Shown here in pieces: positions 57,318 through 64,000 of a stretch of 64,000 bases of DNA. Each line of letters starts with the position of its first letter. Position 1 is the stretch's first letter. The position numbers and the translations under genes are program-made. Source of the DNA: Devosia limi DSM 17137 (GTDB lineage Bacteria; Pseudomonadota; Alphaproteobacteria; Rhizobiales; Devosiaceae). The notes under the pieces are model-generated. The model saw only the letters and a program-made list of their open reading frames with translations. It was not told the DNA's origin and made no database searches. The DNA is taken from NCBI RefSeq assembly GCF_900128975.1, contig NZ_FQVC01000007.1, forward strand, positions 124,001 to 188,000, given 5' to 3'.

Positions 57318-57709
57318 GGCATATCCTCAATATCAAGCTGTTGCAGGAAAGGCGCAGCGGACCAATCAGTTTGCCACTGGCCCCGAAAAGACCAAAAACG
57401 CGCTCCTTTTTGCAGCGCGTCGCGGGGGGCAGTTAGGCGATTTTCGTCTTGAAAGTCAATGTTTCGCGGGCGTGTCGCCAGCAAGTGCCTGATATGACTC
57501 TGACTTTCTTTACCGGATTTTAACCAAGTGTTTTCCCCGTGAAAGTTGGCTCGGACTCTTGATCCCGATTCCTCCCATGGCGTACTATAGAAGGCGTCGG
57601 GGACACGATATCTCGTGTGGCGGACCCGCTCTGCATACGACGTGTAGATATACCAGGTTGCCGACCATTTTGGCAGCACAATGAAGGATTCTGTTTTGAC
57701 GATAGATTC
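57318..57709. promoter_or_regulatory. argD-gcrA divergent region with five GANTC sites
   Basis: GANTC sites, methylated by CcrM in alphaproteobacteria, are at 57496-57500 (GACTC), 57554-57558 (GACTC), 57567-57571 (GATTC), 57687-57691 (GATTC) and 57705-57709 (GATTC); the last two are in the start of gcrA. Five in 214 bp compares with about one expected by chance. No other gene is in this 363-bp gap. Confidence 0.7.
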
Positions 57710-58268
57710 AGGAGCACAATCGGCGGGCTGGTCTGAGGATCGCGTCGAACTTTTGAAGAAGCTCTGGATGGAAGGCCTTAGCGCCAGCCAGATCGCTGGC
57801 GAACTCGGCCAGGGCGTCACCCGCAATGCGGTGATCGGCAAAGTCCACCGGCTCAAGTTGTCGGCGCGCGCCAAGCCAACCAATTCCACGCCGCGCGCCC
57901 GTCCGGCAGCGCGTCCAGCGCCTCGTCGGGTCGCGAGCCCCACGGCAAGCATCGGCAGCACCATGGCCGGCATGAACAAGGTTCGCGCCAGTGTCAGCCG
58001 TCCGCAGTCGATCGGCGCCACCGCGCTGGCCGTCAGCAATGATGTCGAAGTCCAGATGTATGTCGCGCCGGTAGCGGCCGAGATTTTCATTCCTGAAGAC
58101 AAGCGGCTGAGCCTGCTGCAGCTGAACGAGCACACCTGCAAGTGGCCAATCGGCGATCCACTGACCAAGGACTTCTATTTCTGCGGTCAGCACTCGCAGG
58201 ACTCGACGCCCTATTGCGAATTCCACTCGCGCCGCGCCTACCACCAGGTAGACAAGAAGCGTCGCTAA
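57681..58268 (+). CDS. gcrA: Cell-cycle regulator GcrA
   Basis: The 195-residue protein is a sigma70 co-activator that reads CcrM-methylated promoters. The N-terminal HTH has GWSEDRVELLKKLWMEGLSASQIAGELGQGVTRNAVIGKVHRL; a Pro/Ala/Arg linker follows; the C-terminal sigma-binding part has CKWPIGDP and FCG/YCEFH. The start is uncertain: ATG 57681 adds about 16 residues before the usual WSEDRVE, and a TTG after AAGGA at about 57696 is possible. Confidence 0.93.
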   Translation: MKDSVLTIDSGAQSAGWSEDRVELLKKLWMEGLSASQIAGELGQGVTRNAVIGKVHRLKLSARAKPTNSTPRARPAARPAPRRVASPTASIGSTMAGMNKVRASVSRPQSIGATALAVSNDVEVQMYVAPVAAEIFIPEDKRLSLLQLNEHTCKWPIGDPLTKDFYFCGQHSQDSTPYCEFHSRRAYHQVDKKRR

Positions 58269-58294
58269 GCGGATTGCAGACTGAGAATGACAAG

Positions 58295-58316
58295 GGGCGC
58301 CACTGGCGCCCTTTTT
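58295..58316 (+). terminator. Rho-independent terminator of gcrA
   Basis: GGGCGCC and GGCGCCC pair perfectly around an ACT loop, then five T at 58312-58316, 26 bp past the stop. Confidence 0.9.
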
Positions 58317-58391
58317 GTTTTGGGAGGTGGTGGGGTCAAAGGTTGCCCGCCGCCGCGACATGTAATGGCCGCATCTCCCCATCATCACGGA

Positions 58392-58469
58392 GTCATTCCC
58401 GCGCAGGCGGGAATCCACTCTTGGGCGGCCACGGCAGGAAGAATAGATTCCCGCCTGCGCGGGAATGAC
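58392..58469. repeat. Family B inverted pair, 24-bp perfect arms
   Basis: The left arm (58392-58415) and right arm (58446-58469) are exact reverse complements, each containing ATTCCCGC-GCAG-GCGGGAAT or its complement. It matches the pair at 37726-37801. The 305-bp gap from 58269 to 58573 also holds the gcrA terminator, with no gene. Confidence 0.9.
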
Positions 58470-58573
58470 TCAGGGGTGTTAGTAGCGCTGTGTCCGCGGC
58501 GCTTCATGCCAACGAGATTGCTTATGGCAAACGGAGAACATAGATGCCGAGCAGTAGGCGCCTCCCCCCCCCC

Positions 58574-59848
58574 TCAGGGCAGCAGCACCTCAACCCGCAT
58601 GCCTTCGCCGGGGCGGCTCTTGATGGTAAGCAGGCCGCGGTGGCGATGGACGATGTGCTTGACGATGGCGAGGCCAAGGCCCGTGCCCTTCTGCTTGCGG
58701 CTGATTTCGGCGTCGATGCGGTAGAACCGCTCGGTCAGTCGCGGCACATGTTCGGGTTCGACGCCGCCGCCATGGTCGGTGACGCTGACCAGATGCTGGA
58801 AGCCGGTGCGACCGGCCGGGGTCAGGGTGACCTCGACAGTCTTGCCGCTGGCCCCATATTTGATGGCGTTGTCCATGAGGTTTTCAAACACTTCATAGAG
58901 CTGGCTGCGATCGCCTATTGTGGTGGCGACGCCCTCGGGCAGGGTCATGACAATATCCAGGTCGGCGGCGCGGGCCTGGATTTGCAGACCATCGCGCACT
59001 TCGCGCAGTAATGCCGCAAGATCGATGCTGCCGGTGGGGCGCACATGCTGGTGCATTTCAATGCGCGAGAGGCTGAGCAAGTCGTCGATGAGCTTGCTCA
59101 TCCGCTCGGCCTGACCGCGCATGATGCCGAGGAAGCGCTCGCGCGCGGCAGCGTCCTTGGCCGCCGGGCCCAGCAGCGTATCGATAAAGCCCAGCAACGA
59201 GGCGAGCGGCGTGCGCAATTCGTGGCTGGCATTGGCGACAAAATCGGCACGCATGGCATCGACGCGCTTGAGCTCGGTCAGGCTCTGAAAGGTCACGACC
59301 GATTGGCGGGCATCATCGGTCAGCCAATCGGTGCCCGGCAGGCGCAACGGCGCGACGACGACCTTGTCCCAAGTCTCGGACGGCAGCGTTTCATGCAATT
59401 CAAAGGTGCGCGTGGCGCCAGACTTGCCGACAGCCTCGATGGCCTGCACCAATTCGGGATTGCGCAGCGACAGCGTCACCGGATTGCCGGGCACGACATT
59501 GGGAAACTGCCGGCTGGCGGCGGCATTGGTATGGACCACCACCGCCCGCCGATCCAGCACCAGGCAGGGATCTGTAAGGGCCTCGGCGAAAGCGGCGACC
59601 GAGCGTTCCTCGCGCCCAGGCTCCAGCACTTCGAGGACTGTCGGCTCAACGTGAACCTCGGCCGAGGGCAGCAGCGCCGCGATGCCCAAAGTGGCCAGCA
59701 GCGCCATGATCGCAGGCACAATGGTGAGGCTGCCGGCGATAACCAGAACCAGCAGAATGACTGCCATGGCGGCAAGCAGGGAAGCGCGCGCGCGCAGGCG
59801 CGCCGTCACGGGCATGGACGGAGCCGGAGAGGACGGAAAATCGACCAT
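58574..59848 (-). CDS. phoR: Sensor histidine kinase, PhoR-like
   Basis: The 424-residue membrane kinase has two close N-terminal transmembrane helices (about residues 20-60), a PAS-like domain with LDRRAVVVHTNAAASRQFP, an H-box FVANASHELRTPLASLLGFID, an N-box ENLMDNAIKYG, and G-boxes DHGGGVEPEHVPRL and GTGLGLAIV. This domain order fits PhoR. ATG 59848 gives the right length. No phoB or pst genes lie nearby; it is divergent from ppk2, which fits phosphorus metabolism. Confidence 0.82.
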   Translation of the reverse strand: MVDFPSSPAPSMPVTARLRARASLLAAMAVILLVLVIAGSLTIVPAIMALLATLGIAALLPSAEVHVEPTVLEVLEPGREERSVAAFAEALTDPCLVLDRRAVVVHTNAAASRQFPNVVPGNPVTLSLRNPELVQAIEAVGKSGATRTFELHETLPSETWDKVVVAPLRLPGTDWLTDDARQSVVTFQSLTELKRVDAMRADFVANASHELRTPLASLLGFIDTLLGPAAKDAAARERFLGIMRGQAERMSKLIDDLLSLSRIEMHQHVRPTGSIDLAALLREVRDGLQIQARAADLDIVMTLPEGVATTIGDRSQLYEVFENLMDNAIKYGASGKTVEVTLTPAGRTGFQHLVSVTDHGGGVEPEHVPRLTERFYRIDAEISRKQKGTGLGLAIVKHIVHRHRGLLTIKSRPGEGMRVEVLLP

Positions 59849-59935
59849 GTGAGCCGTCTGGAAACCTCGATAGAACGCGCCCCTTGCGCGTGGATCGCCT
59901 TCATAGCACGTTGAATGCGACAACGGAGAGACAGT

Positions 59936-60793
59936 GTGACCGACCTGCTCGAGAGCTTTGACATCGACAATCCGGAACTGCCCAAGGCCATCAAGAAAGC
60001 GGCAATGGGCTCTGGTGGCTATCCCTATGAGGATAAACTCGATGGCGAACTCTATGAAGAGCAGATGTATGATCTGCAAAAGCAATTGGTTCTGCTGCAG
60101 GCGCATCTGAGCAAGAGCGGTGAGCGCATCATGAATGTGTTCGAGGGGCGCGATGCTGCCGGCAAGGGCGGCACCATCAAGACCTATCTGGCAAATCTCA
60201 ATCCCCGCTACAATCTGATCGCAGCCCTGCCCAAGCCCAACGATCGCGAACGGACGCAATGGTATTTTCAGCGCTATGTCGACTGGATGCCTGCGGCCGG
60301 GGAAACCGTGCTGTTCGACCGATCCTGGTACAACCGGGCCGGGGTCGAACCGGTGATGGGGTTCTGCACCCCCGCGCAGACCGAGACCTTCCTAGCGGAA
60401 GCGCCGGAATTTGAAAAACGCATCACCAATGACGGCATCCACCTGTTCAAGTTCTGGCTGTCTATCGGGCGGGAAATGCAGCTCAAGCGCTTCCATGACC
60501 GCCGCCACGACCCCCTCAAAGTGTGGAAGCTGTCGCCCATTGATCTGGAGGCGCTAGGCCAGTGGGACGCCTATTCGGCGGCGCGGGACGACATGCTCAA
60601 GCGCACCGATTCCAGGCATGCGCCCTGGACGGTAATCCGCTTCAACGACAAGCGGCGCGGAAGGCTCAACGTTATCCGTACCGTGCTGCACAAGCTGGAT
60701 TATACCGGCAAGAGTGCCAAGGCCATCGGCGAGCTCGACCCGAAAATCCGGATGAGCGCCGAGGACTACCTGGATTTGGAGAAGACGGACTGA
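59936..60793 (+). CDS. ppk2: Polyphosphate kinase 2
   Basis: The 285-residue enzyme transfers phosphate between polyphosphate and nucleotides. Walker A is in VFEGRDAAGKGGTIK (with the Asp), Walker B-like FDRSWYNRAGVEPVMGF and lid residues WKLSPIDLEAL are present. Length and motifs match class I PPK2. GTG 59936 with GGAG 7 nt upstream is chosen over ATG 59915. Its stop is 4 bp from the stop of the convergent RpiR gene. Confidence 0.93.
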   Translation: MTDLLESFDIDNPELPKAIKKAAMGSGGYPYEDKLDGELYEEQMYDLQKQLVLLQAHLSKSGERIMNVFEGRDAAGKGGTIKTYLANLNPRYNLIAALPKPNDRERTQWYFQRYVDWMPAAGETVLFDRSWYNRAGVEPVMGFCTPAQTETFLAEAPEFEKRITNDGIHLFKFWLSIGREMQLKRFHDRRHDPLKVWKLSPIDLEALGQWDAYSAARDDMLKRTDSRHAPWTVIRFNDKRRGRLNVIRTVLHKLDYTGKSAKAIGELDPKIRMSAEDYLDLEKTD

Positions 60794-60797
60794 GGCG

Positions 60798-61634
60798 CTA
60801 ACTGCGCTCGATGGAGCTGATGCGTTTGCTGGCAACAGGCCAGGCCAGTTCGGTGGTGCGGGCGATCAGCGCTTCGACCAGGGTGAAGACCGAGCCATTG
60901 GCGTCCCAGGTCCGATCGAGGCCGGTATGGCAGGGCAGTACCAGCTTGGCATGGCGCGCTATCGGGCTCATCCATTCATCGGTAATCAGCACGAGGAAGG
61001 CGCGGCGGGCTGCAAGCTCCGCCGCCGCCTCGAGCAGGGATGCATCGTAGCGGCGGACGTCGAAGATGATGGCGGTATCGCCCGGCTTGACGTCGATCAT
61101 CTGGTCGGCGCGGGTCGCCGGACGCGCATCGAGACGGCGCAAGCCGGGGCGCACCAGCCGCAGATGGGCTTCGAGATAGCCGGCGAGAAAGTCGGTAAAC
61201 CGTCCGCCCGCGAGGTAGCAGGTGCCCTTGCCCTCGGCCAGCCGCACACAGAGCGCCTCGAACTCGGAGGCCGGGATCAGCGCGGCGGAACTGCGCAGAT
61301 TGTCGATGGACTGCGTAATGAAGCGATCAAGGAAGTTGGCATCGCCCGCCTGCCGGGGCGGCGCGGACTGGCTGCGCTGCAGCGGCGACTTGGCCCGCTC
61401 GTCCAGCTCCTCGCGCAGGGCGCGCTGGAAATCGGGGTAAGACCTGTAGCCGAGCTGGGACACGAAGCGCAGAACAGTGGCCGAACTGGCGCCGGCCTGC
61501 GCGGCGAACTCGGCGACCGGGGCAAAACCAATGGTGGGGTAATTGGCCAGAAGCCCCCGTGCCGCGCGCTTTTCAGCCGCCGTGAGCCGATGCATCGCAT
61601 CGTGGATCCGCGCTGCGACCGTCTTGCCTTCCAT
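60798..61634 (-). CDS. RpiR/MurR-family transcriptional regulator
   Basis: The 278-residue regulator has an HTH_6 domain (TAAEKRAARGLLANYPTIGFAPVAEFAAQAGASSATVLRFVSQLGY) and a SIS domain (LAGGRFTDFLAGYLEAHLRLV, VIFDVRRYDASLLEAAAEL). ATG 61634 is preceded by GGGG. It diverges from the N-formylglutamate amidohydrolase and ethanolamine permease genes, so it probably controls nitrogen-compound use rather than sugar phosphate. Confidence 0.85.
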   Translation of the reverse strand: MEGKTVAARIHDAMHRLTAAEKRAARGLLANYPTIGFAPVAEFAAQAGASSATVLRFVSQLGYRSYPDFQRALREELDERAKSPLQRSQSAPPRQAGDANFLDRFITQSIDNLRSSAALIPASEFEALCVRLAEGKGTCYLAGGRFTDFLAGYLEAHLRLVRPGLRRLDARPATRADQMIDVKPGDTAIIFDVRRYDASLLEAAAELAARRAFLVLITDEWMSPIARHAKLVLPCHTGLDRTWDANGSVFTLVEALIARTTELAWPVASKRISSIERS

Positions 61635-61728
61635 CCCCAACCGTCCTGGATTTCTGAATTCAGGATTGACAGATATCACCAATATGGAACTACTAGTACA
61701 GAGTTAATCGCTGCACGGGCGGGGCAAG

Positions 61729-62499
61729 GTGGATACGCAAGCTGACAAGGCTGTGATCGTTTCCAATGCGAGTGGGACCTCGCCCTTTGTCTTGGTCTGC
61801 GACCATGCTTCCAACCGCATTCCCGAAAAATATGGCGATATGGGTCTGTCCGGCATCGAGCGGCTGAGCCATATCGCCTGGGACCCGGGCGCCTTGTCGG
61901 TCAGCCATCTCTTGTCGGATCTGCTGGGGGCGCCGCTGGTGCAATCGACAGTGTCGCGGCTGGTGATCGACTGCAATCGCGATCTCGACGCACCCGACCT
62001 GATCTGGACGCTGTCCGAGACGACGCGGATCACCGCCAATGAGGGATTGAGCGCCGACGAGCGGGATTACCGCATCACCCATTTTCACCGGCCTTTCCAC
62101 GACGCCATCGATGCGGTGCTGGAAATGCGCCGGAGGGCCGGGCAGGACACCATTCTGGTCTGCATGCATTCGTTCACCCCGGTCTATCTGGGGGTAGCAC
62201 GGCCCTGGCCAATCGGGCTGATCCACGGCACCGATCCGCGCTTTACCCAGACAGTATACGACGCGCTCAAGGCGGAAGAGCCGGACATGAATGTGGGCTG
62301 GAACCAGCCCTATGCGGCGCTCAACGGGGTGACGCTGACGCTGGAAAAGCATGGCGACGGGCGCGGGCTCGAAGCCACGATGATCGAAATTCGGAACGAC
62401 GAAATTCTCGAACCCGCCGGGGTCGCCCTATGGGCCAACCGGCTGGCCCGTTGCCTCGAGACGGCGCGTACAGCGCGTGGACTGGCAATGGCTCGCTAG
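61729..62499 (+). CDS. N-formylglutamate amidohydrolase family protein
   Basis: The 256-residue hydrolase has the family motif VLVCDHASNRIPEKYG, then LVIDCNRDLDAPDLI and HSFTPVYLG, and a C-terminal MIEIRNDEIL. It hydrolyses an N-acyl amide such as N-formylglutamate. GTG 61729 is the best start, with a weak ribosome site. It is 36 bp before the ethanolamine permease gene, so a gamma-glutamyl or N-acyl amine intermediate is a possible substrate; this is inference. Confidence 0.85.
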   Translation: MDTQADKAVIVSNASGTSPFVLVCDHASNRIPEKYGDMGLSGIERLSHIAWDPGALSVSHLLSDLLGAPLVQSTVSRLVIDCNRDLDAPDLIWTLSETTRITANEGLSADERDYRITHFHRPFHDAIDAVLEMRRRAGQDTILVCMHSFTPVYLGVARPWPIGLIHGTDPRFTQTVYDALKAEEPDMNVGWNQPYAALNGVTLTLEKHGDGRGLEATMIEIRNDEILEPAGVALWANRLARCLETARTARGLAMAR

Positions 62500-62535
62500 A
62501 CCAAGGATATGGGGACTGAAACCAGGGGGACTTGA

Positions 62536-64000
62536 ATGGCTGAGACCAAGAAGGTCGGCAGTGTTGCCTATGCAACGCGCGACAGTTCGTACTTCGCAAA
62601 GCGTGGCCTGATCCGGCACGCCAATGTGTGGCATCTATGGGCGCTGGGCGTTGGCGCCGTGATTTCTGGACACTTCTCGGGCTGGAATGGCGGGCTGCTG
62701 CAGGGCGGCTGGGGCGGCATGTTCATTGCCACCATCGTCATCGGCGTCATGTATCTCGGCCTGACCTTCGCCATTGCCGAAATGAGCCCGGCTTTGCCCC
62801 ATACCGGGGCCGCCTATTCCTTCGCCCGCACCGCCATGGGCCCCTGGGGCGGGTTCCTCACCGGTCTGGCCGAGAACGTCGAATATGTGCTCACCCCAGC
62901 GGTGATCGTGTTCTTCATCGGCTCCTATCTCACCGGGATTTTCGGCACGCCCGACAGTTTCCAACCGGTCTGGTGGGTGCTGGCCTATATCGTCTTTGTC
63001 GGGCTCAATGTGTGGGGCGTGGCGCTCAGCTTCCGGGTGACGCTGGTGGTGACGCTGCTGGCGCTGGCCTGCTTGCTGGTGTTCTGGATCTCGGCCATTC
63101 CGAACATGGATTTCTCCCGCTGGGCGCTCAATATCGGGCCGGGTGGAGTTGAATTGCCAGAGGGCAATGGACCGTTCCTGCCCAATGGCATAATCGGCAT
63201 TTTCTATGCCCTGCCCTTTGCGGTGTGGCTGTTCCTGGCCGTCGAGCAGCTGCCGCTGGCGGCCGAAGAATCGATGGACCCCAAACGCGATATGCCGCGC
63301 GGCATCATCGCGGCCTTCCTCACCCTCGTGGTCTCAGCTTTTGCCATCCTGACACTCAATCCATCGGTGGCGGGCATTGGCTCGTTTGCGCTGGGTTCGT
63401 CGGGCGAACCGCTGCTGGATGGCTTCAAGGCCATCTATGGCGACGGCATTGCCAAGGGGCTGGCGCTGGTGGCGGTGCTGGGGCTGATCGCCTCGTTCCA
63501 CACCATCATCTTCGCGCAGGGCCGGCAGATCTTCTCGCTCAGCCGCGCCGGCTATTTCCCGACCCTGCTGTCGGTGACCCATGACAGCCGCAAGACGCCT
63601 CACATCGCCATGGTGGCGGGCGCCCTGCTCGGCCTCGCCGTAATCCTCTCGGTCTGGTTCCTGGCCGGCGAGGAAAACCGGGGTTCGGTGATCGGCTTTA
63701 CCCTGCTCAACATGGCGGTGTTCGGAGCCATGCTCAGCTACATCATGCAGGGCATCAGCTTCATCCTCCTGCGGCAGAACCAGCCGAACATGGATCGGCC
63801 GTTCCGCAATCCCTTCGGCGTTCCGGGCGCGGCGCTGACCGTGATTATCGCGGCGGTCACCATCTATTTCCAAATCACCGGTGACGCGGCCTATCGCGCC
63901 GGCATTCTGGGCGTGGCGATCTGGTTTGCCGTGTTCATCGCCTATTTCGCGCTGGTCGGCCGTCACAAGCTGATCCTGTCGCCAGAGGAAGAATTCGCGC
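62536..64000 (+). CDS. eat: Ethanolamine permease (APC family), 3' truncated
   Basis: The frame runs open to the right edge, giving 488 residues so far. It has about 12 hydrophobic segments. The ethanolamine-permease signatures VWHLWALGVGAVISGHFSGWN, FAIAEMSPALPHTGAAYSFART and GLAENVEYVLTPAVIV are visible. It starts at ATG 62536 with AGGGGGA upstream. It imports ethanolamine or a close amine for nitrogen use. Downstream genes, perhaps a glutamylating enzyme, are outside the window. Confidence 0.88.
   Translation, partial: MAETKKVGSVAYATRDSSYFAKRGLIRHANVWHLWALGVGAVISGHFSGWNGGLLQGGWGGMFIATIVIGVMYLGLTFAIAEMSPALPHTGAAYSFARTAMGPWGGFLTGLAENVEYVLTPAVIVFFIGSYLTGIFGTPDSFQPVWWVLAYIVFVGLNVWGVALSFRVTLVVTLLALACLLVFWISAIPNMDFSRWALNIGPGGVELPEGNGPFLPNGIIGIFYALPFAVWLFLAVEQLPLAAEESMDPKRDMPRGIIAAFLTLVVSAFAILTLNPSVAGIGSFALGSSGEPLLDGFKAIYGDGIAKGLALVAVLGLIASFHTIIFAQGRQIFSLSRAGYFPTLLSVTHDSRKTPHIAMVAGALLGLAVILSVWFLAGEENRGSVIGFTLLNMAVFGAMLSYIMQGISFILLRQNQPNMDRPFRNPFGVPGAALTVIIAAVTIYFQITGDAAYRAGILGVAIWFAVFIAYFALVGRHKLILSPEEEFA

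Noticed and set aside
61666..61694. TTGACA upstream of the amidohydrolase as a -35 box
   Set aside because: No acceptable -10 hexamer lies at 16-18 bp spacing.

Overview
The window is high-GC DNA, tightly packed with genes, from an alphaproteobacterium. It is most likely a member of Hyphomicrobiales of the Devosia type; the genus is an inference. The evidence is a gcrA gene divergent from argD-argF-hslO, clustered GANTC (CcrM) sites at gcrA, a PcaQ-controlled pcaDCHG operon, RirA-like TGA-N9-TCA boxes at iron genes and an Omp25-like barrel. I saw no phage, insertion sequence, CRISPR array, rRNA or tRNA. The window looks like ordinary chromosome rich in uptake systems. Both end genes are cut (GntR regulator on the left, ethanolamine permease on the right).

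Layout. 1-5 kb: a GntR/FCD regulator, a small membrane protein, and a three-gene importer of the ferric/phosphonate family preceded by a three-unit Pho box, so it is probably a phosphorus-starvation system. 5-7 kb: a DnaB-like ATPase without the DnaB N-domain and a nucleotidyltransferase-fold protein. 6.7-12.2 kb: an RpiR regulator, a second importer of the same family with a fused permease, and a phosphatase in one operon. 12.5-21.9 kb: a tripartite RND efflux operon, a divergent two-component system, a small periplasmic protein and a beta-barrel protein; four promoter regions here share an 11-bp-period direct repeat and look like one regulon. 22-23.6 kb: an ABC-F ATPase.

23.7-42.5 kb is an aromatic-acid region: an AraC regulator, a Liv-type importer (its livH frameshifted), an aryl-aldehyde dehydrogenase, pcaGHCD with pcaQ, pobR/pobA, and a second complete Liv-type importer. 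Together these would import an aromatic acid or aldehyde, oxidise it to 4-hydroxybenzoate, hydroxylate that to protocatechuate and cleave the ring. pcaB and the lower pathway are not in the window.

42.8-50.8 kb is an iron region: a sucrase/ferredoxin-like [2Fe-2S] protein, an ABC exporter, a small Cys-rich protein, a siderophore ABC importer and two tandem paralogous binding proteins. 50.7-53.7 kb: a membrane glycosyltransferase and a LuxR solo. 53.8-58.3 kb: hslO, argF, argD and gcrA. 58.5-64 kb: phoR divergent from ppk2, then an RpiR regulator, an N-formylglutamate amidohydrolase and an ethanolamine permease.

The intergenic regions carry at least three families of palindromic repeats. G/C-rich CCTCCCC/GGGGAGG hairpins sit between the binding-protein gene and livH in both Liv operons, and ATTCCC-N8-GGGAAT elements occur as long inverted pairs.
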